Shown piece after piece: positions 15,709 through 24,446 of a stretch of DNA of 64,000 bases. Below the pieces are notes generated by a model that was not told the DNA's origin, ran no database searches, and was given only the letters and a program-made list of their open reading frames with translations. Every line of letters starts with the position of its first letter. Position 1 is the stretch's first letter. The stretch comes from Tabrizicola_A sp965284335. Lineage in GTDB: Bacteria; Pseudomonadota; Alphaproteobacteria; Rhodobacterales; Rhodobacteraceae. The stretch lies in the NCBI RefSeq assembly GCF_965284335.1, contig NZ_OZ260076.1. One strand, 5' to 3'. Position numbers and translations under genes: made by a program.

Positions 15709-17276
15709 CAGATCATCTCCTCGGCCTTGGCGGCGCGCGCCAGTTTGTCGAGTTTCTTTTGATGCATGGCGCGGAATTCGGGTTGCAGGTTCGGCGCGCC
15801 TTCCCAGATGCCGGCGGTGTCGCCATGGCCCACGCCTTCGAAGAAGGCTTTCATGTCCTCTAGCCGGTCCTTGCCCGCGATAGCGGCATTGACGACCTGA
15901 CCCAAAGACCCTGCCCCAGCAGGCCCCATCAGGGGGCGGGCGGAGATCAGGTTGGTGAAATAAAGCGAAGGAACCCCGGTTTCCTTAGCCTTTTGCACCA
16001 CAGGGGTGGTGCCGATGGCCAGATCGGGGCGGATGGCTTCCATCGCCGCGAGGTCATCCTCAAGAGAGGCGCGGAACTTGACCTTGACGCCGCGCGCTTC
16101 CAGCCAGTCGCGGTCTTCCTCGCTCCACGGTGTTTTGGCGCAGGCGGTGCCGACGTAAGGCACATTCGCGCCAGATTCGATGAGGAGGCGCGCGACCAGC
16201 AGTTCGCTGCCCTCATAGCCCGAGAGCGTGATGGTGCCCTTGATCGGCACACCGGCAAGCGCGGCCTTGATGGCGGGCAGGAAGGCGTTCTGCGCGGCGG
16301 CGATTTTTGCGGGCTCGACGTTATAGGCCTCGCCAATCGCGGCGAGCCACGCGGCGGTGCCATCATGGCCGACGGGGGCGGAACCCACGACCTTGCGCCC
16401 CGCACTTTGGAATTCGCGCACGGCGGCGGTGTAGAAGGGGTGGATCGCGGCCACGACATCGCAGTCAAGGGCAGCATAAAGTTCACGCCATTCGCGGCAG
16501 GGAACCACGGGGCCAGCGGCGAGCCCCATGGGCGCGAGCATGGCACCGATCATCATCGGGTCAGCCGGGAACATCTCGCCCAGAAGGGCCACTTGCGGGC
16601 GGTCAGAGCGGCCCGACGCGGGCGCGGCCACAGGCCCCGCCTCAATCTCGGTGCGGGCGTATTTCAGCATGGCCCCGGCCAGCACATCCTTGGCCTCAGC
16701 ATGGGTGGGGATACCAAAGCCCGGCACGTCGATGCCGACAATCCGCACGCCATTGATTTCATTGGGCAACAGTTTCAGCGGCACGCCCGAGGCGGTGGGC
16801 ACACAAAGGTTGGTCACCACCACCGCATCATAGCGGTCGGGATCCGCGAGCTCATGCACCGCGTCGCGGATGTCCTCGAACAGCTTGCCCGTGACCAAGG
16901 TTTCCGAGTTGAAGGGCACATAGCCGACCGACCGGCGCGCGCCGTAGAAATGCGACACGAAGGTGAGCCCATAAACGCAGCAGGCCGAACCGGACAGCAC
17001 CGTGGCCACCCGGCGCATCCGCAGGCCGACGCGCAGCGAGCCAAAGGCCGGGCACATCGACTGCGGCTTGTCATGCGGCCCTTGCGGGTAATCGGCGGCG
17101 TATTGGTCAAGCAGTTCCGACTGGCCCGCCGCCCGTGCGGCCGCCTCCATCGTGGCGGCACCGGCATGACAGCCCATGCCATCGACCGGGGCCGCCATCT
17201 GGGGCGCCTCCAGATCGACAGACTGCACCGCGGTCAGCGGCGCGTCATGGGCATTGTCATAGCCGACTTCGGTCAT
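15708..17276 (-). CDS. bchY: Chlorophyllide a reductase subunit Y
   Basis: A 522-residue partner of BchZ. The N-terminal 80 residues contain C32 (GMGCHAG) and a cysteine in QSMCPAFGSLR, with ACCVYGLTFVSHFYGARRSVGY after them, typical of NifD-like cluster binding. Length is normal for BchY. The ATG at 17276 overlaps the stop of a 24-codon ORF placed between bchX and bchY, and no good ribosome-binding site is seen, so coupled translation is likely. Confidence 0.95.
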   Translation of the reverse strand: MTEVGYDNAHDAPLTAVQSVDLEAPQMAAPVDGMGCHAGAATMEAAARAAGQSELLDQYAADYPQGPHDKPQSMCPAFGSLRVGLRMRRVATVLSGSACCVYGLTFVSHFYGARRSVGYVPFNSETLVTGKLFEDIRDAVHELADPDRYDAVVVTNLCVPTASGVPLKLLPNEINGVRIVGIDVPGFGIPTHAEAKDVLAGAMLKYARTEIEAGPVAAPASGRSDRPQVALLGEMFPADPMMIGAMLAPMGLAAGPVVPCREWRELYAALDCDVVAAIHPFYTAAVREFQSAGRKVVGSAPVGHDGTAAWLAAIGEAYNVEPAKIAAAQNAFLPAIKAALAGVPIKGTITLSGYEGSELLVARLLIESGANVPYVGTACAKTPWSEEDRDWLEARGVKVKFRASLEDDLAAMEAIRPDLAIGTTPVVQKAKETGVPSLYFTNLISARPLMGPAGAGSLGQVVNAAIAGKDRLEDMKAFFEGVGHGDTAGIWEGAPNLQPEFRAMHQKKLDKLARAAKAEEMI

Positions 17277-17347
17277 GCGCGGGCCTTCCCGGTGGAAAGG
17301 CGCTTGAGCGCAGCTTCAAGTTTGGCGAGGGCGTCGAGATCAAACAT
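17273..17347 (-). CDS. Possible 24-residue mini-ORF bridging bchX and bchY
   Basis: The ATG overlaps the bchX stop by 8 bases (ATGTTTGA) and its TGA overlaps the bchY start by 4 bases (ATGA). The peptide starts MFDLDALAKLEAALKRL, predicted to be an amphipathic helix, and ends with STGKARA. The double overlap suggests a relay of coupled translation across the 63-base gap. Whether the peptide itself does anything is unknown; chance is possible for so short a frame. Confidence 0.45.
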   Translation of the reverse strand: MFDLDALAKLEAALKRLSTGKARA

Positions 17348-18344
17348 CGTCATAAACCACTTCGAGAGATTTCTTCAAAACGGCGTTCTTGCCGCGCATG
17401 TCGGCATCGGTGGCCGGGGTCAGGACGAAATCGGCGCCCGTGGCCTCGGCAGAGAAAAGACCCAAAAGCCCATCTTGGCTGAGCGGGGCGGGCCGAACCG
17501 GCGGGGCCAGTGCGACGGCCTCGGCCAAGGCGGTGAACATCGGCCCCCATTGGGATTCGTTGCTGCCAACGATCTGATAATTCGCGGATTTCTTGCGCAG
17601 ATCGTCATCTTGCGGGATTGCGGCAAGAACCGGGATCTTTACAGCCTCTGCAAAGGCCGCCGCCTCGCCGGTGCCGTCATCCTTGTTGATCACCAGCCCC
17701 GCGATGCCGACATTGCCGCCCAGTTTGCGGAAATATTCCACCGCCGAGCAGACGTTGTTGGCGACATACAAGGATTGCAGATCGTTTGAGGCGACCAAGA
17801 TCACCTTTTGCGCCATGTCACGCGCAATGGGCAGGCCAAAGCCGCCGCAGACCACGTCACCAAGGAAATCGAGAAGGACATAGTCAAAGTCCCAGTCGTG
17901 GAAGCCCAGCTTTTCCAGCAGTTCAAAGCCATGGATGATGCCACGACCGCCACAGCCGCGGCCAACCTCTGGCCCGCCCAGCTCCATCGCGAACACACCG
18001 CCGCGCTTGAAGCAGACATCGCCGATTTTCACTTCCTCACCCGCCAGCTTCTTACGGGTCGAGGTTTCGATGATCGTCGGGCAGGCTTTGCCGCCGAACA
18101 GAAGGCTCGTGGTGTCCGATTTCGGATCGCAGCCGATCAAGAGCACGCGCTTGCCCATTTCGGCCATCATATGGGACAGGTTGGCCAGCGTGAACGACTT
18201 GCCAATGCCGCCTTTGCCATAGATCGCAATGATTTGCGTCTTTTTGGTCGGCTCGCCTTGCGGGATTTCAAGGGTGGGTTCCTGTTGGGCCTCGTCGCGC
18301 AAGCGGGCGTCGAAATCTTTCAGATTCGGGATGTCGAGCGTCAT
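17340..18344 (-). CDS. bchX: Chlorophyllide a reductase iron protein BchX
   Basis: A 334-residue NifH-like ATPase that delivers electrons to BchY-BchZ. It shows the P-loop YGKGGIGKSF (residues 42-51), switch GCDPKSDTT, and cluster cysteines C131 (GRGCGG) and C166 (DVVCGG). It is longer than BchL at the N-terminus, as is usual. The start overlaps bchC by four bases. Confidence 0.96.
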   Translation of the reverse strand: MTLDIPNLKDFDARLRDEAQQEPTLEIPQGEPTKKTQIIAIYGKGGIGKSFTLANLSHMMAEMGKRVLLIGCDPKSDTTSLLFGGKACPTIIETSTRKKLAGEEVKIGDVCFKRGGVFAMELGGPEVGRGCGGRGIIHGFELLEKLGFHDWDFDYVLLDFLGDVVCGGFGLPIARDMAQKVILVASNDLQSLYVANNVCSAVEYFRKLGGNVGIAGLVINKDDGTGEAAAFAEAVKIPVLAAIPQDDDLRKKSANYQIVGSNESQWGPMFTALAEAVALAPPVRPAPLSQDGLLGLFSAEATGADFVLTPATDADMRGKNAVLKKSLEVVYDDV

Positions 18345-19297
18345 GCGTGGCCCCTCCAGTCGAGGATCATTTTCAAACAGGCAGGATCGGTGAAGGCGGT
18401 TTCATAGGCCGCCGTGGCATCGGTTGCGGGACGGCAGTGGGTGACCAATCCGCCCAAAGACAAAGCGCCCCCTTCGACAAGCTGGCGCGTGGCCACCATG
18501 TCATCGGGTGCCCATTCCGCGGCGATGCGAAAGCGCGCCTCTTTCATAAAGGCGGGCGGGAAGGCGAAAGAGATGGGCGCGGTGTAAAATCCGGCCAGAA
18601 CCACCTCACCGCCCTTTTTGATGCGGCCAATCAGGCTGTTCAAAAGATCGGGCGCGCCGGAGGCGTCATAGATGGCGTTGTAATCGCGGCGCGGGTCGGC
18701 CTCTGGCGTGGTCACCTGATAGCCGACAGCGCCCGATTGACGGCCGGGGTCGATTTCCCAGACGGTGGGCGCAGGCGCGCCCGCCGCTACGGTCAGCCGC
18801 GCGAGAAGCCGGCCCAGAACCCCGTGGCCCACAATCAGATCGGGCAAGGCGCGGTCAAATCCGGCCAATGCGTGACGGGCCGTTGCGGCCAGCGCCAACA
18901 GCGCCCCTTCCGCCCCAAGCGCGCGGTCAATCCGTGTGGCACGCGCACCCGGCGTCACCAGATAGCGCGAGGCCGCCCCGAAAAGCCCGCGCACGGGACC
19001 AGATTCGGTGGCCTCAAAGCAATTGGCCCCGGGCACAAAGACATGATCGCCCACGGCAAAACCGCTGTCAGCGCCCGCTTCAACCACCTCACCCGCGGCC
19101 TCATAGCCGGGGACAAGCGGATAGCCCATGCCGGGAAAGGGCGGCATGGTGCCGGACCAGAACAGCTTTTCGGTGCCGGTGGAAATGCCGGAATGCGCAA
19201 CCTCAACCACCACATCCGCCGCCGAAGGCGACGTCAGGCCCAGCTGCCCGACCGACAGGCTCTTTGGCCCTGACAAGATGACGGCACTGGTTTTCAC
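18341..19297 (-). CDS. bchC: 3-hydroxyethyl bacteriochlorophyllide a dehydrogenase BchC
   Basis: A 318-residue MDR-type dehydrogenase that oxidises the C3 hydroxyethyl group to acetyl in bacteriochlorophyllide a synthesis. The N-terminal GroES-like fold shows HSGISTGTEKLFWSG and PLVPGYEAAGEVVEAG. The nucleotide-binding half includes VGHGVLGRLLARL. First gene of bchCXYZ-puf; its own promoter with two PpsR palindromes lies just upstream. Confidence 0.95.
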   Translation of the reverse strand: MKTSAVILSGPKSLSVGQLGLTSPSAADVVVEVAHSGISTGTEKLFWSGTMPPFPGMGYPLVPGYEAAGEVVEAGADSGFAVGDHVFVPGANCFEATESGPVRGLFGAASRYLVTPGARATRIDRALGAEGALLALAATARHALAGFDRALPDLIVGHGVLGRLLARLTVAAGAPAPTVWEIDPGRQSGAVGYQVTTPEADPRRDYNAIYDASGAPDLLNSLIGRIKKGGEVVLAGFYTAPISFAFPPAFMKEARFRIAAEWAPDDMVATRQLVEGGALSLGGLVTHCRPATDATAAYETAFTDPACLKMILDWRGHA

Positions 19298-19360
19298 GGT
19301 TGCTCCTTAGCAGGCATTCAAAGCGTCTCGGGCTGAGACTCTCATCAGAATGCCCCTTGG

Positions 19361-19378
19361 TGTCATTCTAAGCTTACA
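19361..19378 (-). promoter_or_regulatory. PpsR/CrtJ site overlapping the bchC -10 box
   Basis: TGTCATTCTAAGCTTACA is a perfect TGT-N12-ACA match to the PpsR/CrtJ operator. It covers the likely -10 hexamer TAGAAT (minus strand, 19365-19370), so binding would block RNA polymerase under aerobic or bright conditions. Confidence 0.85.
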
Positions 19379-19392
19379 GTTCAAACTGTCAA
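19365..19392 (-). promoter_or_regulatory. Sigma-70 type promoter of bchC
   Basis: On the minus strand TTGACA (19387-19392) and TAGAAT (19365-19370) are separated by 16 bases, close to the housekeeping consensus. The start would lie about 60 bases before the bchC ATG. Both hexamers overlap PpsR operators. Confidence 0.75.
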
Positions 19393-19404
19393 ACTAAATT
19401 GACA
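19387..19404 (-). promoter_or_regulatory. PpsR/CrtJ site overlapping the bchC -35 box
   Basis: TGTCAAACTAAATTGACA is a second perfect TGT-N12-ACA palindrome, 8 bases from the first. This paired spacing is the arrangement that favours cooperative PpsR/CrtJ binding at the R. capsulatus bchC promoter. It contains the -35 hexamer. Confidence 0.87.
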
Positions 19405-19422
19405 CTTTGACTGTAAAGACCT

Positions 19423-20556
19423 TTAGACAGTGTCGCGCAGGGCCGTGACCACCGAGGTGACATAGGGCCGGAATCCCCAATGAACTTCGATGTTTGCAAA
19501 GCCGGCTGCGGCTAAAAGCCCCGCGATCTCGGCGGTCGAGCGGGTGCGGCCTGTTTGCATCGCCAGCGTGTAGAAGGCGAAATAGACATCGGTGATCGGA
19601 TCTGGCATCGCCCCGCCTGACATGGGTTCGGACACCACCAGCCGCCCACCGGGCGGCAAGGCGGCATGAACGGCGGCCAAAAGTGCTGCTACGGTCGAAT
19701 CATCATGGTCATAAAGCACACGAATCAGGCTGATCGTGTCGGCACCTTGGGGCAAAGGATCATCGCGAAAGCTGCCGGGATGGATGGTCGCGCGCGCGCC
19801 AAGCCCCGCCTTGGCAAAGCGCGCCTCGGCGGCCCCCACCACAACCGGCAGATCAAACAGCTCAAGCTTCGGCGCTTTGCACGCCTGCCCCACCGCCGTG
19901 AGGAAAGCCCCGGTGCCGCCGCCAATGTCCAACAGGCGCTGCACCTTGGAGAAATCCACCATGCGCAGCGTGTCTTCGGCCACCAGCGTCTGACTTTGCG
20001 CCATAAGATCAGAATAGGTCGCCGTCACCTGCGGATCGCGCGCGCCTTCGGCCCCAAAGACATAGGGCCAAAACTGCGACAATTCGGTTTGCGGCGGACC
20101 ACGCAACAGCGCGACCGGGTCGGCCATATCGGCATAAAAGGCGCGGTGGTGGCGGATCATCGCCTCAAGCCCCGGCACGCCCAAAATCGAAGCCCCCCGC
20201 ATGGTCAGCGCAAAGGCCCCATCGCGGCGGCGGCGCAACAGGCCCATCGCGGCCCCCGATTGCAGCAAGATCTGCATCCGTGGTGCGGTGATACCGCAGC
20301 CCGGCGCCAAGGCCTCGGCCGTGGCGGGACCATTGGTCAAGCGGTGCAAAAGGCGCAACTCGACCAGCGCCACCAAGGTCTGCGACCGCACAAACCCCTG
20401 CACCACATCAAAAATCGCAGCCCCTTCGGCCCGCGCGATGGAACGCAACCCCGGCACACGCGCGGCAAAAGCCTGAAACCGGCGCGACGCGGCAAGCCGC
20501 GTCACCCACGAGCCGCCCAAGGACCGCCCGCTGTGATGTTGGGGAATATCGGCCAT
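19423..20556 (-). CDS. crtF: Demethylspheroidene O-methyltransferase CrtF
   Basis: A 377-residue SAM-dependent O-methyltransferase that methylates the C1 hydroxyl of the acyclic carotenoid. An N-terminal helical dimerisation part (FDVVQGFVRSQTLVALVELRLLHRL) precedes a Rossmann domain with LLDIGGGTGAFL and LFDLPVV. I start at ATG 20556, right after the crtE stop; an in-frame ATG at 20583 lies inside crtE and has no better ribosome-binding site. The family is usually near 390 residues. Confidence 0.93.
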   Translation of the reverse strand: MADIPQHHSGRSLGGSWVTRLAASRRFQAFAARVPGLRSIARAEGAAIFDVVQGFVRSQTLVALVELRLLHRLTNGPATAEALAPGCGITAPRMQILLQSGAAMGLLRRRRDGAFALTMRGASILGVPGLEAMIRHHRAFYADMADPVALLRGPPQTELSQFWPYVFGAEGARDPQVTATYSDLMAQSQTLVAEDTLRMVDFSKVQRLLDIGGGTGAFLTAVGQACKAPKLELFDLPVVVGAAEARFAKAGLGARATIHPGSFRDDPLPQGADTISLIRVLYDHDDSTVAALLAAVHAALPPGGRLVVSEPMSGGAMPDPITDVYFAFYTLAMQTGRTRSTAEIAGLLAAAGFANIEVHWGFRPYVTSVVTALRDTV

Positions 20557-20557
20557 G

Positions 20558-21439
20558 TCAGATCCGCGGCTCGCCCGTTGCAAAGGCCGGGGCGACGGGG
20601 GTCATCCGTTCGGCATAGCGGCGCACCATATCGGCCAGCATCGCCTCGCCCGGGCAGGCGGGGATCGACGAAATCGCGCCGCCGAGAATGTCTTTCAGCC
20701 GCCGGATGGCGCCCTGCACGCCCAGTTCCGACACCGCATTGGGGCGGTGATGCATGACATCCTGCCCGGCAGGTTTGCCCAGCGTTTCGGCATCATAAAG
20801 CGCATCGCGCAGATCGTCGGCAACCTGAAACGCCTCGCCGATCCGCGCGCCAAGCTCTTCCCAAGGGGCCGCATCTTGGCCTGCGGCAATCGCCCCCATC
20901 TGGGTGGCGGCAATGAACAAGGCCCCGGTCTTGGCGCGATGATAGGCCGAAAGATTGACCTGTCCCTCACTTTCCCAGCCCTGCCCCGCGCAAATGCCAT
21001 CGGGCATGCCGGTGCGGCGCGACAAGACGCGGATCAACTCCAGCGCGCGGCGGGCATCTTGGCCTGCGGCCTCGGCCAGAACGTCAAAGGCCAAGACGAT
21101 CAGACTGTCGCCGGTCAGCACAGCAAGGGGTTGCGAATAGGCTTTGTGCACCGTGGGCTTGCCGCGCCGGAAATCGGCATCGTCAAAGCAAGGCAGATCG
21201 TCATGCACGAGGCTGGCGCAATGGATCAGTTCCAGCGCAATCGCGGCGGCATTGGCCAGATCGGGGCGATCATCGCCGCAAGCCATGGCCACGCTCAGCA
21301 AAATCGTTGGCCGGATCCGTGCCCCACCCGGTGTGACGGCATACTGCAGGGCCGAGGCAAGCTTGCCCGGCGCATCGCCCCCCTGCGCGCGCGCCAACAC
21401 GGCGGCGGTGGTGGCATCCAGTCTTGCGGCGATCGACAT
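20558..21439 (-). CDS. crtE: Geranylgeranyl diphosphate synthase CrtE
   Basis: A 293-residue trans-prenyltransferase making C20-PP for carotenoids and bacteriochlorophyll esterification. The first aspartate-rich motif is DDLPCFDDAD and the second is DDLRD, with GGARIRP and GKPTVHK also present. I start at ATG 21439 because GGGAGAG lies just before it; the alternative ATG at 21451 would place that site within the coding region. Divergent from crtD across a control region with two PpsR sites. Confidence 0.94.
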   Translation of the reverse strand: MSIAARLDATTAAVLARAQGGDAPGKLASALQYAVTPGGARIRPTILLSVAMACGDDRPDLANAAAIALELIHCASLVHDDLPCFDDADFRRGKPTVHKAYSQPLAVLTGDSLIVLAFDVLAEAAGQDARRALELIRVLSRRTGMPDGICAGQGWESEGQVNLSAYHRAKTGALFIAATQMGAIAAGQDAAPWEELGARIGEAFQVADDLRDALYDAETLGKPAGQDVMHHRPNAVSELGVQGAIRRLKDILGGAISSIPACPGEAMLADMVRRYAERMTPVAPAFATGEPRI

Positions 21440-21482
21440 CTGCTCTCCCAACCCGGGCTTGCCGGTGCGGTTTGGCCGTGAG

Positions 21483-21500
21483 TGTCAATTATATCTGACA
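21483..21500. promoter_or_regulatory. PpsR/CrtJ site in the crtE-crtD control region, left
   Basis: TGTCAATTATATCTGACA matches TGT-N12-ACA. It contains TATAAT on the minus strand (21488-21493), a likely -10 box for crtE, although I see no convincing -35 partner. Repression of crtE by PpsR is expected. Confidence 0.85.
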
Positions 21501-21506
21501 CCAATA

Positions 21507-21524
21507 TGTAAATCATACTGGACA
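21507..21524. promoter_or_regulatory. PpsR/CrtJ site in the crtE-crtD control region, right
   Basis: TGTAAATCATACTGGACA is a second TGT-N12-ACA match, separated from the first by 6 bases. It lies 31 bases before the crtD start, so it could control both divergent genes. Confidence 0.8.
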
Positions 21525-21555
21525 GTTTGCCCGCCCGAGTCAACAATCGGATCAG

Positions 21556-23112
21556 ATGGAGCAACGGACCGGCCAAAAGGTTATCGTCATCGGCGCGGGC
21601 ATGGGCGGCCTCAGCGCTGCCATTCGGCTGGCCTGTGCTGGCCTGTCGGTCACCGTGATCGAGACGCAATCCGGCCCCGGTGGCAAGATGCGCAGCCTGC
21701 CCAGTGTCGCCGGGCCGGTGGATGCCGGGCCAACGGTGTTGACGCTGCGGTCAGTGTTCGATGCGTTGTTTGAGGCCGCGGGTGAGCGTTTGGACGATCA
21801 TCTGCACCTGATCTCCCAGCCCGTTCTGGCGCGGCATTGGTGGCTTGATGGATCAACCCTTGATCTTTTCACCGACCCCGAGGCGAGTGCGGCGGCGATT
21901 GCGGCGTTTGCCGGGCCAAAGGCCGAGGCGCAGTTTCGCCGGTTCAACGCCCTGTCAGCCCAGCTTTACACCGCTTTTGACGCGCCGATGATGCAGGCGG
22001 CAAAGCCGCAACTGGGGGCGATTGCTTGGAATGCCCTGCGTGCCCCCCGCGCATGGCCCGCCTTGCAGCCGGGGCTGAGCCTTGGACAGTTTTTGTCGCG
22101 CAGCTTTGACGATCCGCGCTTGCGCCAGCTTTTTGGCCGCTATGCCACCTATGTCGGCGGCGCGCCGCATTTGTCGCCGGCCGTCCTCGCGCTGATCTGG
22201 CAGGCCGAGGCGCGCGGGGTTTGGGGGGTTGAGGGCGGCATGCACCGTCTGGCCACGGCCTTGGCCGCGCTGGCGGAACGGCAGGGCGTCGCGCTGGAAT
22301 ATGGCCGCAGCGTGCGCCGGATCGAACGCCAGTCGGGTCGCGTCAGTGGCGTTGTCCTTTCAGATGGCCGCGTGCTGAAATGCGATGCGGTGGTGTTCAA
22401 TGGCGATCCGGCGGGGCTGCTGGCAGGCCTTTTGGGCAATGGCGCGCAACAGGCCCTGCCCCCATCCGCCGCCCATCCGCGCAGCCTGTCGGCATGGGTC
22501 TGGGCTTTTGCGGCGACACCTTCGGGCGTGGATCTGACACATCACAATGTGTTTTTCGCATCAGACCCCGCACGCGAATTCGGCCCCATCGCACGGGGCC
22601 AGATGCCGGATGAGGCCACGCTTTACATCTGCGCCCAAGATCGCCAGCACGGCCCGCCATCTGGGCCGGAACGCTTTGAAATCATTATGAACGCGCCCGC
22701 CAAAACGGGCGAGCCCAGCGGAGAGATTGCCCAATGTCGCGCCCGGACCTTCCCGCAACTGGCCCGCTTTGGCCTGAGCTTCGACCAGCCACCGCCGGAC
22801 AGCGCCTTGACCACCCCGGCGGGGTTTGCAGCCCTGCATCCGGGGTCACAGGGGGCGATTTATGGGCGCAGTCCGCAAGGGACACTCGCCAGCTTTCAAA
22901 GGCCGGGGGCGCGGACGCGGCTGCCGGGGCTTTATCTGGCGGGGGGGGGCGCGCATCCGGGCGCGGGGGTGCCGATGGCAGCATTGTCCGGCAAGCATGC
23001 GGCCGAGGCGATACTGAGCGACCTGACTTCGGCGTCACCGTCGCGCCTGACGGATATGCCTGGTGGTATGTCGATGGCGTCTCGGACGACGGGACGCGCG
23101 CCGTCTCGGTGA
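21556..23112 (+). CDS. crtD: Methoxyneurosporene (hydroxyneurosporene) desaturase CrtD
   Basis: A 518-residue FAD enzyme of the phytoene-desaturase family that introduces the 3,4 double bond into the methoxylated carotenoid. The dinucleotide fold GAGMGGLSAAIRLACAG is at residues 13-29, PGGKMRSL follows, and the family C-terminal motif GGGAHPGAGVPMAALSGK is near residue 475. The last 25 or so residues (SPSRLTDMPGGMSMASRT...) are read in one frame while a crtC-like sequence is open in another. crtC starts at the overlapping GTGA. Confidence 0.95.
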   Translation: MEQRTGQKVIVIGAGMGGLSAAIRLACAGLSVTVIETQSGPGGKMRSLPSVAGPVDAGPTVLTLRSVFDALFEAAGERLDDHLHLISQPVLARHWWLDGSTLDLFTDPEASAAAIAAFAGPKAEAQFRRFNALSAQLYTAFDAPMMQAAKPQLGAIAWNALRAPRAWPALQPGLSLGQFLSRSFDDPRLRQLFGRYATYVGGAPHLSPAVLALIWQAEARGVWGVEGGMHRLATALAALAERQGVALEYGRSVRRIERQSGRVSGVVLSDGRVLKCDAVVFNGDPAGLLAGLLGNGAQQALPPSAAHPRSLSAWVWAFAATPSGVDLTHHNVFFASDPAREFGPIARGQMPDEATLYICAQDRQHGPPSGPERFEIIMNAPAKTGEPSGEIAQCRARTFPQLARFGLSFDQPPPDSALTTPAGFAALHPGSQGAIYGRSPQGTLASFQRPGARTRLPGLYLAGGGAHPGAGVPMAALSGKHAAEAILSDLTSASPSRLTDMPGGMSMASRTTGRAPSR

Positions 23113-23960
23113 TCGGCTTTATCGGGTCGGTGTTTTCGCCGTGGTATGCGTGGTCGGGGCGGCGCGATCCGGCGAACCATTCGTGCATCAACGTCGTCAC
23201 CTATGGCCCCGGCGGGCGCTTCACCATGACCGACCGGGGGCGCGCTGCGCTGCGACAAAGCCGCGATGCCTTGCAGGTCGGCCCAAGCTGCATGTCATGG
23301 CAAAATGGCACGCTGGTGATTGATATTGATGAGATTTCAAGCCCCCCCATCATCAGCCGGGTGCGCGGCCAGATCCGTCTTTCGCCCAGTGCGGTGACCA
23401 GCGTCGAGGCGATGCTGACGCCCAGCGCCAGCCATATCTGGCGCCCCTTTGCCCCCTCGGCCCGGATCGAGGTGGATCTGACCCAAGGCCATCGCTGGAC
23501 AGGCCACGGCTATTTCGATGCCAATTTCGGCACGGCGGCACTTGAGGCCGATTTCAAACGCTGGACATGGGGGCGTTACCCGCGCAGCCATGGCGGCACC
23601 ACCTGCTTTTATGACGGGCTGCGCGCCGATGGATCGGCGCTGGCGCTGGGGCTGGACATCAGCGTCGATGGTGAGGCGCAGGAAATCACGCCACCGCCGC
23701 TGACAAAGCTTTCCCGCACCGCTTGGGGCATCTCGCGCGACACCCGCTGTGATGCGGGGGCGCGGCCACGCCAGACCATGGCCATGCTGGACGCGCCGTT
23801 TTACAGCCGGTCTGTGGTGGAAACCACGATCCAAGGCGACACCGTGCAAGGCGTGCATGAGGCGTTGGATTTGCGCCGCTTCCGCTCGCCCATCGTCAAG
23901 GGGATGCTGGCCTGCCGCGTGCCAAGGCGCGCAGGCTGGCGGTTTGATCAGGTGGAATAG
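23109..23960 (+). CDS. crtC: Hydroxyneurosporene synthase (carotenoid 1,2-hydratase) CrtC
   Basis: A 283-residue hydratase that adds water to the C1-C2 double bond of neurosporene and related carotenes. The GTG at 23109 overlaps the crtD stop (GTGA) and gives MIGFIGSVFSPWYAW, as in R. capsulatus CrtC of 281 residues. FDANFGTAALEADFKRWTWGR and SHGGTTCFYDG are family segments. The same frame stays open far upstream inside crtD, and its last part resembles the longer N-terminus of other CrtC proteins. The 3' end overlaps tspO by 13 bases. Confidence 0.92.
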   Translation: MIGFIGSVFSPWYAWSGRRDPANHSCINVVTYGPGGRFTMTDRGRAALRQSRDALQVGPSCMSWQNGTLVIDIDEISSPPIISRVRGQIRLSPSAVTSVEAMLTPSASHIWRPFAPSARIEVDLTQGHRWTGHGYFDANFGTAALEADFKRWTWGRYPRSHGGTTCFYDGLRADGSALALGLDISVDGEAQEITPPPLTKLSRTAWGISRDTRCDAGARPRQTMAMLDAPFYSRSVVETTIQGDTVQGVHEALDLRRFRSPIVKGMLACRVPRRAGWRFDQVE

Positions 23961-24409
23961 CTGGTGTTCAGGCGCAGCACGCTGAAATTCAGCGCGCCCG
24001 CCACTGTGACCCATGCCAGATAGGGCAGGAACAACAGCCCCGCCACCAGATCAACCTGAAAGAAGGCCACCGTGGTCAAGGCCACCGACAGCCAAAGACC
24101 CACCATCACGATCATCGCCGCCCGCATCCGCCGCAGACCGAAGAAAACAGGGGTCCACAGGGTGTTGAAGGCGATCTGCAAGCCCCAAAAGGCCAGCGCT
24201 TGGCCCGCATCCGGCACCTGCGCCACACGCATCGCGGCAAACGCCATGAAGAGATAAAGCGTGGTCCAAGCCACGGGAAACAGCCAGTTCGGCGGTGTCC
24301 AGCTGGGTTTTTTCAGCGCTGCATACCATTCGCCGGGCTGAAACATCGCCCCCGTCGCGGCTGCCGCACCGCAGGTTGTCAAAAAGGTCAGAAATAGGCC
24401 CCAGTCCAT
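23948..24409 (-). CDS. tspO: Tryptophan-rich sensory protein TspO (CrtK)
   Basis: A 153-residue five-helix membrane protein related to the mitochondrial benzodiazepine receptor. In R. sphaeroides it is an outer-membrane tetrapyrrole/oxygen-linked negative regulator of photosynthesis genes. The signature KKPSWTPPNWLFPVAWTTLY and FFGLRRMRAA are present. It sits between crtC and crtB, as crtK does in Rhodobacter. The ends of tspO and crtC overlap convergently by 13 bases. Confidence 0.96.
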   Translation of the reverse strand: MDWGLFLTFLTTCGAAAATGAMFQPGEWYAALKKPSWTPPNWLFPVAWTTLYLFMAFAAMRVAQVPDAGQALAFWGLQIAFNTLWTPVFFGLRRMRAAMIVMVGLWLSVALTTVAFFQVDLVAGLLFLPYLAWVTVAGALNFSVLRLNTSYST

Positions 24410-24446
24410 CGCATCACCCCTTACGGTTGCTTCACTTGCAGCTATG

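Noticed and set aside
22734..23108. crtC starting at ATG 22734 (408 residues)
   Set aside because: Most of this extension lies inside crtD and has no family similarity; only the last 30 or so residues look CrtC-like. GTG 23109 matches known CrtC length.
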